NCBI RefSeq assembly: GCF_900090315.1
Contig: NZ_FMHZ01000002.1
Span: 3,574,501 to 3,638,500, forward strand
Reading direction: 5' to 3'
Length of the DNA stretch: 64,000 nt
Origin: Micromonospora citrea
Lineage (GTDB): Bacteria; Actinomycetota; Actinomycetes; Mycobacteriales; Micromonosporaceae
The notes beneath the pieces are model-generated. The model did no database searches and was not told where the DNA came from. It worked only from the letters and a program-made list of their open reading frames with translations. Positions 41,657-50,180 of this stretch are shown here, one piece after another (positions within the stretch are counted from its first letter, which is position 1; each line of letters begins with the position of its first letter). Both the position numbers and the translations under genes were made by a program.

Positions 41657-41919
41657 CGGTGATGTACGACTGGGTGACGGCGGCCTGTGCCGAACTGGGC
41701 CTCGACCCCGCCCAGGTGCCGGTGCCGGCCGTGCTCGACCTGGCCAAGGACGTGGCACACCAGGTGCTGCGACCGGGCGCGCCCGTCACCGCGTACCTCC
41801 TCGGGCTCGCGGTCGGCCGGGGCGCGGACCCGGCCGGCGCGGCGGCCCGGCTCAGCGCGCTGGCCGCCTCCTGGCCGGTCGAACTCGGCGGCGAGCGGCC
41901 CGGCGAGGGCCCCGCCTGA
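41653..41919 (+). CDS. DUF6457 family protein
   Basis: The protein is 88 residues, with the ATG at 41653 overlapping the mobA stop (ATGA). YDWVTAACAELGLDPAQVPV and LDLAKDVAHQVLRPGAPVTA are typical of the actinobacterial DUF6457 family, small helical proteins encoded next to mobA or fdhD. Coupling with mobA suggests a role in molybdenum-cofactor handling, though no activity is known. Confidence 0.88.
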   Translation: MTVMYDWVTAACAELGLDPAQVPVPAVLDLAKDVAHQVLRPGAPVTAYLLGLAVGRGADPAGAAARLSALAASWPVELGGERPGEGPA

Positions 41920-41999
41920 CCGCCGTTGTCCGATCGGTGTCGGCCTGATTCGTCCCCCGGCTTCCGTGGGTAGGGTGACCTGGACGGACGGAGGCGATC

Positions 42000-43106
42000 A
42001 TGACGGCAGACCACCCCTCGGCGCCGCACGGTGACTCGCCCGGCACCCTGCCGGCGCACCACGAGCCGATCCTGCTCGACGAGCCCACCACGGCTGACCT
42101 GCGGGCGAAGGTGACCCAGGCGTGGCGGGAGTTCGCGCGGGCGCTGGCCGAGCGGTTGGGTGCGCTGCCGACGGGCACGCACGTCGAGCTGACCCTCGAC
42201 CCCACCGCCTCCGGCACCGGCGACGCCGTCTATTCCGTCAGCATCGACGTCGGCGAGGGCGGCAGGCTGGCCGCCCGCGCCGTCGGCAACGCCACCCTGC
42301 CGCAGGGCTACCGGCTGGACCGGGCCGCGGTGGCGGACATGATCGCGCTCGGCTGGTCGCCGCCGGGCGTGGTGGAGGGCTCCGGCGAGCACTTCGGGCT
42401 TGACGGCAGCGTCGCCGACGCCACCCGGCTGGCGGCCCTGCTCACCCGGACGCTGCGCGACGTGTACGGCGCGCCGCACCCCGCGTTCCTCGTCTACCTG
42501 ATCCACGACGCCCAGGGCGAGCCGCTGCCGGTGGAGCCGCTGGGCACCGCGCGCAGCGAGTTCGGGCCGGACCGCGACGTCGAGGCCGACCTCGACGAGG
42601 CGCTCGCCGCGGCCGCCGCCGCCCAGGCCCCCGAGGGCGACGTGGCCGCGCTCGCCGAGCGGGTGCGCACTGTCGTCTCGACCATGCTCAAGTCGGAGCC
42701 GGACCGGTTGCAGGTCGACTCCGACGGCGACATCAACATCCGCGCCGGCTCGGCGATGGTCTTCGTCCGGGTCCGCGACAATCCGCCGCTGGTGGACGTC
42801 TTCTCCCCGGTGCTCACCGAGGTCGAGCCGACCGAGCGGCTCTACGTGAAGCTCTCCGAGCTGACCAACCGGATGCCCATCGGCCGCCTCTACTGCGCCG
42901 ACGACACGGTGTGGGCGTCCATCCCCGTCTTCGGCCGCAACTTCCAGGCCACCCACCTGATGCTCGCCGTGCAGGTGATGACGGGGCTCGCGGACGAACT
43001 GGACGACCGGCTGCACGGGGAGTTCGGCGGGAAGCGCTTCTTCGGCGAGGGCGACAAGCCGGTCCGGCGCGACCAGGGCGAGCACCGCACCGGCATGTAT
43101 CTCTGA
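42000..43106 (+). CDS. TY-chaperone/YbjN-like protein
   Basis: The protein is 368 residues with no membrane helices. The N-terminal half contains TGTHVELTLDPTASGTGDAV and LGWSPPGVVEGSGEHF. The C-terminal half looks like a YbjN/T3SS-chaperone fold: DSDGDINIRAGSAMVFVRVR, PLVDVFSPVLTEV, LYVKLSELTNRMPIGRLYCA and AVQVMTGLADELDDRLHGEF. Proteins of this class are thought to bind peptides or help secretion. The assignment is by pattern and is moderate. A hairpin follows, which is probably the terminator. Confidence 0.75.
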   Translation: MTADHPSAPHGDSPGTLPAHHEPILLDEPTTADLRAKVTQAWREFARALAERLGALPTGTHVELTLDPTASGTGDAVYSVSIDVGEGGRLAARAVGNATLPQGYRLDRAAVADMIALGWSPPGVVEGSGEHFGLDGSVADATRLAALLTRTLRDVYGAPHPAFLVYLIHDAQGEPLPVEPLGTARSEFGPDRDVEADLDEALAAAAAAQAPEGDVAALAERVRTVVSTMLKSEPDRLQVDSDGDINIRAGSAMVFVRVRDNPPLVDVFSPVLTEVEPTERLYVKLSELTNRMPIGRLYCADDTVWASIPVFGRNFQATHLMLAVQVMTGLADELDDRLHGEFGGKRFFGEGDKPVRRDQGEHRTGMYL

Positions 43107-43128
43107 GCTTCCCCCTCCCGCGATGGGG

Positions 43129-43173
43129 GGCGGGTGGGGCCCGGAAACCCCGAGAAACCGGGCCCCACCCGCC
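43129..43173. terminator. Perfect 16-bp hairpin, bidirectional terminator
   Basis: Arms 43129-43144 (GGCGGGTGGGGCCCGG) and 43158-43173 are exact complements with a 13-nt loop. It lies between the convergent TY-chaperone-like and beta-propeller genes and probably ends both. No T-run is present, so termination may be Rho-assisted. Confidence 0.75.
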
Positions 43174-43185
43174 GGGGAGGGAGGA

Positions 43186-45057
43186 TCAGGTCACGGGGAG
43201 CCAGTCGAGGCTCCGCGCGGTCGTCGGGTCGGTGGCCCGCAGGCCCGCGTCCGAGACGGTCCAGAGCACGTCGCCCACCAGCAGCGACCGGGTCACCGCG
43301 CCCGGGTCGCCCGGGTGGGACACCGTGCCGATCTCGCTGATGTCGGTCCCGGTCACCCGCAGCAGGCGTACGTCGTCGCCGACCGGGAGGGCGACCAGCC
43401 CCGTCTCCGGGCGGTGCAGGAAGGCGTGCGAGTCGTACTCCAGCGCGGAGTAGGCCCGGGGCACGTGCCACTGGTCGAGTCGGGTGGGCCGGGCCGGGTC
43501 GCGCACGTCGAACAGCGAGACCTGGACGCCCTGCGTCCGCCCCCGCCGGTCGGCCTCCTGGCCCACGCCGAGCAGCCGCCCCTCCGGCAGCGGGTGCAGG
43601 TACGCCGAGTATCCGGTGATCTTCAGCTCGCCGGTGACCCGGGGCGCGGCCGGGTCGGTCAGGTCGACCGCGTAGAGCGGGTCGGTCCGCCGGAACGTGA
43701 CCACGTACGCGGACCCGCCGAGGAACCGCACCGACCAGATCCGCTCGCCCGGGCCGAGGCCGCCGACCGAGCCCGTCCGCACCAGGGTGTCGCCGTCGCG
43801 GCGCAGCACCTGCACGCCGGACTCGGAGTTCGGGCGGGCGACCCAGGGATCGCCGGTGGTGGTGGCGACCCGCAGGTGCCCCTGCCACTCCGAGAGGGCG
43901 TACTGGTTGACGAGCGAACCCGGCACCGTGCCGGCGGCGACGTAGCGCGGGCGCCCCGGCGCGCCGGTGTCGAACTGGTAGATCTCGGTGACCTGCGTAG
44001 GCGTGCGCCGGTCCCAGCGCGGCGAGCCGGGGCGGCGGGTGGTCGGCCGCTCACCCGCGAGGTAGAGGCTCGTGCCGGTGCCGTAGACCGTGGTGGCGTC
44101 GGCGGCGACGCTGACCGGGTCGCCGTCGCCGAGCCGGTCGGCGGCCAGGTCGAAGCTCAGCACGGTCAGCATCGACGTGCCGGTCCACGCGGGCGGGCGG
44201 CTCAGCCGGTCGCAGCCGACCCGGCCGGTGTGCCGCTGGTCGCCGGACGTCCACTCGTACGCCGGCAGCCACGCCGCCACCCCGGCCCGGTCGACGACCT
44301 GGCGGTTCGCGGCCGTCCGGGTCTCGTCGGTGCCCCGCCGCAGGTGCGGGAACTCCAGCCGGGGCCGGCTGCGGACCACGACGCGCGCGGTGGTGCCGCC
44401 CTGCCGGGCGTCGACCAGGTCTCCCTCGATGCGGTAGGTGCCGAGGACGTGCGGCGCGCCCGCGAGGTCGACCAGGGTCAGGTGGGACGCGGCGGCGCCC
44501 TCCGGCATCCGCCGCCCCGGCATGGGCATCGCCGGCTCCCGGATCGCGCCGGCCCGGGTCAGCACCAGGGCCCGGTCGCCGTGCAGCAGCAGCTTCTGCT
44601 CCCCCCACCCCGGATCCGGCAGCGCCCGGGCGAGGTCGACGCGACCGGTCTCCCGCCGGGCGGCCGGGTCCACCACCCGCAGCACCCCTCGGCCGACCGT
44701 GACGATCCGCCGGCCGTCGGTCTTGACGAGGTCGGGCTCGTCCGCGCCGACCTCGTGGTTGTTGGTGGTGGAGTGCTCCGGGGCGGCCGCGGCGGACACC
44801 CGCGCGCCGGACTCGGCCTTGGGCAGGCCGCCGAACGCGGTGCGCCAGCCGTCGGTGAAGCCCCACGGGCCGACGGACGCGCGGGCGGCGGCCCGCAGCC
44901 CGTTCAGCGCCTCGGCGCAGGAGTCGAAGGCGACCAGCCGCGGTGTGAACGGCCGGTGACCCGGCGGGGGATCGCCGGGCGACGGGACGGCGCTCCCGCC
45001 GAGCAGGGTGAGGGCGGCCAGCGTGCCGCCGGCCAGTAGGTGCGCTCCCCGTTTCAT
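43186..45057 (-). CDS. Secreted beta-propeller domain protein (Beta_propel family)
   Basis: The protein is 623 residues, with an N-terminal hydrophobic signal-like segment (HLLAGGTLAALTLLGGSAV). The hallmark is TTNNHEVGADEPDLVKTDG, which matches the actinobacterial/archaeal beta-propeller family, followed by repeated blades with DRALVLTRAG, RLDQWHVPRAYSALEYD and VGDDVRLLRVTG. There is no obvious catalytic site. It is likely an extracytoplasmic protein of unknown binding role. The next gene on the same strand (lrp) is separate by about 75 bp. Confidence 0.88.
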   Translation of the reverse strand: MKRGAHLLAGGTLAALTLLGGSAVPSPGDPPPGHRPFTPRLVAFDSCAEALNGLRAAARASVGPWGFTDGWRTAFGGLPKAESGARVSAAAAPEHSTTNNHEVGADEPDLVKTDGRRIVTVGRGVLRVVDPAARRETGRVDLARALPDPGWGEQKLLLHGDRALVLTRAGAIREPAMPMPGRRMPEGAAASHLTLVDLAGAPHVLGTYRIEGDLVDARQGGTTARVVVRSRPRLEFPHLRRGTDETRTAANRQVVDRAGVAAWLPAYEWTSGDQRHTGRVGCDRLSRPPAWTGTSMLTVLSFDLAADRLGDGDPVSVAADATTVYGTGTSLYLAGERPTTRRPGSPRWDRRTPTQVTEIYQFDTGAPGRPRYVAAGTVPGSLVNQYALSEWQGHLRVATTTGDPWVARPNSESGVQVLRRDGDTLVRTGSVGGLGPGERIWSVRFLGGSAYVVTFRRTDPLYAVDLTDPAAPRVTGELKITGYSAYLHPLPEGRLLGVGQEADRRGRTQGVQVSLFDVRDPARPTRLDQWHVPRAYSALEYDSHAFLHRPETGLVALPVGDDVRLLRVTGTDISEIGTVSHPGDPGAVTRSLLVGDVLWTVSDAGLRATDPTTARSLDWLPVT

Positions 45058-45133
45058 GGCCGGTTCGACGCGTCGGCCCGGCGCGCGGTTCCGCCCCGTC
45101 CGGAGCTTTCCGACCCGGTCCCCGGCGGCCCGG

Positions 45134-45592
45134 TCAGCCGGTGGACGGCCCGACGCCCGGGGACTCGACCAGGCGGGACAGCACGATGGTGCTGCGGGTG
45201 GAGGTCACGAAGGGCTCCGCACGTAGCCGCTCCAGCGCCGCCTCCAGGTGCGCGATGTCGGCCGCGCGCAGGTGCACCAGCGCGTCGGCCTCGCCCGAGA
45301 CGGTGTACGCGCCGACCACCTCCGGGTGCCGGCGGGTCGCCACCCCGATCTGGGCCGGCGTGGTCCGGCCGGCGCAGAACAGCTCGACGAACGCCTCGGT
45401 GGTCCAGCCGACGGCGGCCGGGTCGACGACCGCCGTGAAGCCCCGGATCACGCCGGCGGCGCGCAGCCGGTCGACCCGCCTCTTGACCGCCGGAGCGGAC
45501 AGCGAGACCCGCTGCCCGATGTCCGCGTAGGAGGCGCGGGCATCCGCGACGAGCAACGCAATGATCCGCTGGTCTACGGCATCTATCTGCAA
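45134..45592 (-). CDS. Lrp/AsnC-family regulator
   Basis: The protein is 152 residues from the TTG at 45592, which has AGAGGCGG a few bases upstream; a longer frame to 45613 exists. The N-terminal HTH is ASYADIGQRVSLSAPAVKRR, and the C-terminal RAM domain follows (VVGAYTVSGEADALVHLRAA, LERLRAEPFVTSTRSTIVLS). It is divergent from the DDAH gene, so it is likely its regulator, with an amino acid, such as arginine or a related compound, as the effector. This is inferred from context. Confidence 0.9.
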   Translation of the reverse strand: MQIDAVDQRIIALLVADARASYADIGQRVSLSAPAVKRRVDRLRAAGVIRGFTAVVDPAAVGWTTEAFVELFCAGRTTPAQIGVATRRHPEVVGAYTVSGEADALVHLRAADIAHLEAALERLRAEPFVTSTRSTIVLSRLVESPGVGPSTG

Positions 45593-45660
45593 CGTTCCGC
45601 CTCTGGGAAGCAACGGTTGTGGCTGTTACCAAAGTTCCACGGTACCTACCCTTGGTCACC
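45593..45660. promoter_or_regulatory. Divergent promoter region of lrp-like gene and DDAH gene
   Basis: The 68-bp spacer holds TACCCT (45646-45651) 9 nt before the DDAH GTG, a candidate -10 for a leaderless message. CACGGT (45638-45643) and ACCGTG (45658-45663) form an inverted repeat across it, a possible Lrp site. The evidence is weak. Confidence 0.35.
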
Positions 45661-46485
45661 GTGAACCAGCAGCGAGTCCCGCGAAAGCGGACATATCTCA
45701 TGTGCTCGCCCGAGCACTTCGCGGTCGAGTACGCGATCAACCCGTGGATGGACGTGACCACCCCGGTCGACCCGGAGCTGGCGGTCAAGCAGTGGGACCG
45801 GCTGCGGGAGACCCTCGTGGGTCTCGGCCACGAGGTGCACCTGCTGACGCCCGAGCCGGGCCTGCCCGACATGGTCTTCGCGGCCAACGGCGCGTTCGTG
45901 GTCGACGGCGTCGTCTACGGCGCGCAGTTCAAGCACGAGCAGCGGACCGCCGAGGCCGCCGCGCACCGGGCGTTCTACGAGTCGCAGGGCTGGCGGTTCA
46001 TCGCACCGAGCGAGACCAACGAGGGCGAGGGCGACTTCGCGTACCTGCCGGAGGCGCACGGCGGGCTGGTCCTCGCCGGGCACGGCTTCCGCACCGAGCT
46101 GCCGGCGCACGCCGAGGCGCAGGAGGCGATCGGCCGCCCGGTGGTGTCGCTGCGCCTGGTCGACCCGCGCTTCTACCACCTGGACGTGGCGCTCGCCTCG
46201 ATCGACGACGAGAACATCGTCTACTACCCGGGCGCCTTCTCGGCGGCCAGCCAGAAGGTGCTCGCCCAGCTCTTCCCCGACGCGGTGGTCGCGGACGACG
46301 AGGATGCGCTGGCCTTCGGCCTCAACCTGGTCAGCGACGGCCTCAACGTCGTGCTCAACAGCGAGGCGACCCGGCTGGCCGGGAAGCTGAAGGCGGCCGG
46401 CTACCACCCGCTCCCGGTCGAGCTGGCCGAGCTGAAGAAGGGCGGCGGCAGCGTGAAGTGCTGCATCGCCGAGCTGCGCCACTGA
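45661..46485 (+). CDS. ddaH: Dimethylarginine dimethylaminohydrolase/arginine deiminase-like (DDAH family)
   Basis: The protein is 274 residues from a GTG at 45661; an in-frame upstream extension to 45619 lacks conserved sequence. Guanidino-modifying enzyme motifs are present: RKRTYLMCSPEHFAVEYAIN, LPDMVFAANGAFVV, GEGDFAYLPEA, RFYHLDVALASIDDENIVYY and the catalytic Cys region GGSVKCCIAELRH at the C-terminus. It hydrolyses methylated arginine or a related guanidine to citrulline and an amine. The aminotransferase often found next to it is absent. It is divergent from the Lrp-like regulator and ends in a hairpin. Confidence 0.88.
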   Translation: MNQQRVPRKRTYLMCSPEHFAVEYAINPWMDVTTPVDPELAVKQWDRLRETLVGLGHEVHLLTPEPGLPDMVFAANGAFVVDGVVYGAQFKHEQRTAEAAAHRAFYESQGWRFIAPSETNEGEGDFAYLPEAHGGLVLAGHGFRTELPAHAEAQEAIGRPVVSLRLVDPRFYHLDVALASIDDENIVYYPGAFSAASQKVLAQLFPDAVVADDEDALAFGLNLVSDGLNVVLNSEATRLAGKLKAAGYHPLPVELAELKKGGGSVKCCIAELRH

Positions 46486-46490
46486 GCGTA

Positions 46491-46537
46491 CGACGAGGGG
46501 GCCGGCCGCCCGGGGGGAGGCCGGCCCCCTCTCGTCG
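46491..46537. terminator. Hairpin terminator between convergent genes
   Basis: GAGGGGGCCGGCC and GGCCGGCCCCCTC form a 13-bp stem that extends through CGACGA/TCGTCG with a small bulge. It lies between the ends of the DDAH gene (46485) and the substrate-binding-protein gene (46549) and can serve both strands. Confidence 0.75.
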
Positions 46538-46548
46538 TGGTGGCGCGC

Positions 46549-47745
46549 TCAGCCCAGCGTGGCCAGCTCGGTGACCAGCACGTTCGACAGCACCTGGCCG
46601 TCGAGCTGGACCTCGCGCAGGTACCACTTCTGCTGCGGCGTGCGCGGCTGGTTGAACTGCCACACCCCGCGCGGGCTGTCGATCTGGCCGATCTTGCCGA
46701 GCGCCAGGTTGACCTGCTGCGGGTTGGGCGCGTCGCCGGCGACCCGGATCGCCTGGTCGAGCACCTGCGCGGCGTCGTACGAGGCCATCGCGTAGGTGGT
46801 GGGCGAGGTGCCGTGCTTCTTGCGGTAGGCGGAGGCGAACCGCCGGTTGGCCGAGTTGTTCAGGTCGGCCGAGTAGTTGAGGGCGGTCTGGATGCCCATC
46901 GCATCCTCGGCCTTGACGTCCCCCAGCACCGCGCCCTCGGTGAGGAAGCCCGGGGCGTAGACCTTGCCCTTGAAGCCCTCGATGCGCAGCTGCTTGATGA
47001 ACTCGACGGCCGCCGGCCCGGCGTAGTAGCAGAACACGGCGTCGGGGTTGCGGCCCAGCGCCTTGCGGATGTCCGCCCGGTACGCGGACTTCGACGGGTT
47101 GGTGAAGACGCCCGTCCAGGTCACCGGGTCCTTGATGCGCGGGTCGTTCTCGCCGAACTCCTGCCTGAAGCCCCGCACCACGTCCTGGCTGCCGGCGTTC
47201 TCCGGCACGATGATCGCCAGCCGCGCCGACGGGGCGAGCTGCTCCCGCAGGTAGCGACCCAGCGCCCGGCCCGCCTCGTCCAGCACGTACGACGTCCGCC
47301 AGATGTAGACGACGCTCTGCAGGCTCGTCGGCGAGGCGTTGGAGCCGATCAGCGGCACCCGGGCCTGCTCGACGGTGTCCCGGACGCCGAACATGACGTT
47401 CGAGTCGACCACGCCGGTGAGAGCGAGCACGCCCTGCTTCAGCAGCCCCTCGACGGCGGCCTTGCCGGTCTTGACGCTCTCCCCCTCGTCGGCGGTGAGC
47501 AGGGTGACGGGGTGCCCGCCCAGGCTGTTGTCGTTGAGGTCGAGGAAGAGCTGGAAGCCCTGGGTGATCTCGTCGCCGATCGCCTTGAGGCCGCCGCTGG
47601 TCGGCGCGACGAGGCCGATCTTGATCGGGCTCCGCTGGCCTCGCGGTTCGCCCTCGGCGGCGTCGGAGCCGCAGCCCGCGGCGAACCCCGCCGTCCCGAG
47701 CGCGGCCAGCATCTGGAGTGCCCGCCTGCGGTTCATCTGCGACAC
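46549..47745 (-). CDS. Branched-chain amino-acid-type ABC transporter substrate-binding lipoprotein
   Basis: The protein is 398 residues from the GTG at 47745, with AAGGAA 5 nt upstream. The signal has a twin-arginine-like RRRALQM and a lipobox LGTAGFAAGC. The mature part is a type 1 periplasmic binding fold: IKIGLVAPTSGGLKAIGDEI, VLALTGVVDSNVMFG, RVPLIGSNASPTSL and DAVFCYYAGPAAVEFIKQLR. Ligands of such proteins are amino acids or amides. No permease or ATPase is adjacent, so it either works with distant components or senses a ligand. Confidence 0.92.
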   Translation of the reverse strand: MSQMNRRRALQMLAALGTAGFAAGCGSDAAEGEPRGQRSPIKIGLVAPTSGGLKAIGDEITQGFQLFLDLNDNSLGGHPVTLLTADEGESVKTGKAAVEGLLKQGVLALTGVVDSNVMFGVRDTVEQARVPLIGSNASPTSLQSVVYIWRTSYVLDEAGRALGRYLREQLAPSARLAIIVPENAGSQDVVRGFRQEFGENDPRIKDPVTWTGVFTNPSKSAYRADIRKALGRNPDAVFCYYAGPAAVEFIKQLRIEGFKGKVYAPGFLTEGAVLGDVKAEDAMGIQTALNYSADLNNSANRRFASAYRKKHGTSPTTYAMASYDAAQVLDQAIRVAGDAPNPQQVNLALGKIGQIDSPRGVWQFNQPRTPQQKWYLREVQLDGQVLSNVLVTELATLG

Positions 47746-47825
47746 CGAGTTCCTTCCGGGGGAGCGTTGCAGGGCGGATCACGCCCCCCCGGCGTTCTAC
47801 CGGGTCCGCGACGCTGCGTCAATGC

Positions 47826-48623
47826 TTAGCGATCTTCCAGCAGAGATCGAAAAGCAGCCGTGACCTGCGGCCATGCCACCGACTCCGGATCGATGAGCCC
47901 GAAATGCTCGCATTCCGGCAGCTCAACCAGGCGGGCTTCGCCGCCGGCCGTCCGGTCGGCCGCGACGAACGCCCGACTCATCGCCACCGGCACCTGCTCG
48001 TCCCGCGCGCCGTGCACGACTACCGTACGTGTCCGAATGGGCACCAACGATCGTGGATCGGTGGCGGCGTACCGGTCGGGGAACTGCGCCGGGCCGCCGC
48101 CCAGCAGCGCGGCCACCGCCCCCGCGTCCAGATCCCGCCGGTACGCCTCGGCGAGGTCCGCCACCGGCGCCAGCGCCAGCACGCCCCCGACGGCTCCCGG
48201 CGCGGTCGCCGCCACGTACAACGCCAGGTGCCCGCCCGCCGAGTGGCCCACCAGCAGCGGCGGCCTCGCGGCGACGTCCCCGGGCAGCGCCTCCGCCGCC
48301 AGCCGGGGCAGCTCCGTCACGCCGGCCAGCACGTCGGTGAGCGTCCCGGGCCAACCGCCGCCCGGCTGCCCCGTCCTGCGGTACTCCAGCTGGGCCACGG
48401 GGTGGCCGAGGGCGGCCAGCGCGGCGGCCAGCGGGCCGGTGTGCCGCCGGTCGTACTCGGCCCGCCAGAAGCCGCCGTGCACCACCACGACCAGCTGCCG
48501 GACCGGACCCGACCCGACGGGCCGGCGCAGGTCGGCGACCTGGTCCGGGTGGTCGCCGTAGGAGACGGTCACGTCGGGGGCCGGAGCGGGACGGCTGAGC
48601 ACGGCGCGTGGGTCGGCGGGCAT
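47826..48623 (-). CDS. Alpha/beta hydrolase (esterase/kynurenine-formamidase-like)
   Basis: The protein is 265 residues. VVVVHGGFWRAEYDRRHTGP provides the oxyanion HGGxW motif, PPLLVGHSAGGHLALYV the nucleophile Ser, VVVHGARDEQVPVAMSRAF the Asp and CEHFGLIDPES the His. These suggest a hydrolase of small esters or amides; formamidase is one possibility. TACGGT ends 6 nt before the ATG, consistent with leaderless initiation. It is divergent from bpa across a 92-bp region. Confidence 0.9.
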   Translation of the reverse strand: MPADPRAVLSRPAPAPDVTVSYGDHPDQVADLRRPVGSGPVRQLVVVVHGGFWRAEYDRRHTGPLAAALAALGHPVAQLEYRRTGQPGGGWPGTLTDVLAGVTELPRLAAEALPGDVAARPPLLVGHSAGGHLALYVAATAPGAVGGVLALAPVADLAEAYRRDLDAGAVAALLGGGPAQFPDRYAATDPRSLVPIRTRTVVVHGARDEQVPVAMSRAFVAADRTAGGEARLVELPECEHFGLIDPESVAWPQVTAAFRSLLEDR

Positions 48624-48715
48624 GGCGCGACCGTAGCGCGGATCACCCGCCGATCCGGCGTCGGGGATCGGTCCCGAGGCGCACGGTCGACTGCGGCTGG
48701 GTAAAGATGGGTCCC

Positions 48716-49312
48716 ATGACCGAAGCGCACTCCACTGGACAGAACGACGAGCCGGGCCAGGAAGGCGCCGGCCGCTCCGGAACGGTGGTGGTGGTCGGCC
48801 CGGACGGCCGGCCGGTCGGCACCGTGCAGACCGACGAGGCCGCCGGCGAGGACCCCACCCGACTGGTCGAGCAGCCGGCCAAGGTGATGCGGATCGGCAG
48901 CATGATCAAGCAGTTGCTGGAGGAGGTCAAGGCCGCCCCGCTCGACGACGCGAGCCGGCACCGGATGCGGGAGATCCACGAGCGGTCGATCGTCGAGCTG
49001 AAGGAGGGCCTCGCCCCCGAGCTGCGGGACGAGCTGGAGCGGATCTCGCTGCCCTTCACCGAGGAGAAGGCGCCCAGCGAGGGCGAGCTGCGCATCGCGC
49101 ACGCCCAGCTCGTCGGCTGGCTGGAGGGCCTCTTCCACGGCATCCAGGCGGCCCTGGTCGCCCAGCAGATGGCCGCCCGGGTCCAGTTGGAGCAGATGCG
49201 CTCCGGTCGGCCCGCGCTGCCCAGCGGCCCCGGCGGCGTGATGCCGGGCATGCCGGGCATGGGCCAGCCGCAGGGCGGCAGCGAGGGGCACAGCACCGGC
49301 CAGTACCTCTGA
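48716..49312 (+). CDS. bpa: Bacterial proteasome activator Bpa/PafE
   Basis: The protein is 198 residues. The core four-helix bundle shows LVEQPAKVMRIGSMIKQLLE, RHRMREIHERSIVELKEGLA and RIAHAQLVGWLEGLFHGIQA (each within 20 residues), and the C-terminus ends GQYL. That tail is the HbYX-like motif that docks into the 20S proteasome and opens its gate independently of ATP. The Gly/Met/Pro-rich linker before it is typical. The ATG at 48716 was chosen; an upstream frame to 48608 lacks support. No proteasome gene is within the window. Confidence 0.95.
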   Translation: MTEAHSTGQNDEPGQEGAGRSGTVVVVGPDGRPVGTVQTDEAAGEDPTRLVEQPAKVMRIGSMIKQLLEEVKAAPLDDASRHRMREIHERSIVELKEGLAPELRDELERISLPFTEEKAPSEGELRIAHAQLVGWLEGLFHGIQAALVAQQMAARVQLEQMRSGRPALPSGPGGVMPGMPGMGQPQGGSEGHSTGQYL

Positions 49313-49367
49313 CCCGTGCCGGCCGGCACGGTCGACTGAACGGCCGGCCGGGCCCCGGCCGGCCCGC

Positions 49368-50180
49368 TCAGTCCACCCCGAAGACCTTCTCCAGATACGC
49401 GGCCACGCCGTCCGTCGAGTTCGCCGAGGTCACCTCGTCGGCGATCGCCAGGACGGCGTGGTGCGCGTTCGCCACCGCCACCCCCCGCCCGGCCCAGGTC
49501 AGCATCGGCACGTCGTTGGGCATGTCGCCGAAGGCCAGCACGTCCCGGGCGTCGATCCCCAGGCGCGCGCAGTACCACGCCAGCCCGGCCGCCTTGGTCA
49601 CGCCCGCCGCGGAGATCTCCACCAGCCCCGAGTACGACGAGTGGGTCGCCTCGGCCAGCCCCTCCAACGCCCCCGCGACCAGCGCGACGAAGGCGTCCGG
49701 ATCCTGGTCGGCCGCCCGCGCCAGGAGCTTCACCGCCGGCGCCGACAACAGCTCCTCGGGGGTCTCGACCGCCCGGATCGCGTCGTGGTCGGCGTCCCAG
49801 CGCAACGGGTAGTGCGCCTCGTGCCGCATCTGCCGGCTGTCGACGATCTCGACCGCGAAGCTGACGTCGGGCACCTCGGCGCGCAGCCGCCGGGCCACCT
49901 CGGCCAGCAGCTCCGGGGCGAGCGGGTCGGCCCGCAGCACCTCGTCGGCCACCGGGTCGTAGACCACCGCGCCGTTGGCGCAGATCGCCGGCAGGGGCTC
50001 GGCGAGCTGGTCGTACACGAGCTTCAGCCAGCGGATCGGGCGGCCGGTGACCAGCACGACCGGCGTGCCCTGCGCGGAGATCCGCGCGAGCACGTCCGCG
50101 GTGTGCGGGCTCAGCGAGCGGTCGTCCCGTAGCAGGGTGCCGTCGATGTCGGTGGCGATCAGCCGAGGTGCCTCTCCCAT
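49368..50180 (-). CDS. HAD-superfamily Cof-like phosphatase
   Basis: The protein is 270 residues. HAD motif I is RLIATDIDGTLLRDD, motif II TPVVLVTGRPIRWL, and motif IV AFGDMPNDVPMLTWAG. The Cof-type cap lies between. It hydrolyses a sugar phosphate or similar. The ATG overlaps the stop of the upstream HAD gene (ATGA), so the pair is translationally coupled, and the two proteins share the same architecture, which suggests a tandem duplication. Confidence 0.92.
   Translation of the reverse strand: MGEAPRLIATDIDGTLLRDDRSLSPHTADVLARISAQGTPVVLVTGRPIRWLKLVYDQLAEPLPAICANGAVVYDPVADEVLRADPLAPELLAEVARRLRAEVPDVSFAVEIVDSRQMRHEAHYPLRWDADHDAIRAVETPEELLSAPAVKLLARAADQDPDAFVALVAGALEGLAEATHSSYSGLVEISAAGVTKAAGLAWYCARLGIDARDVLAFGDMPNDVPMLTWAGRGVAVANAHHAVLAIADEVTSANSTDGVAAYLEKVFGVD

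Noticed and set aside
45638..45663. Strong Lrp operator in the DDAH promoter
   Set aside because: The arms are only six bases and slightly offset, so it is kept only as a weak site within the divergent promoter feature.
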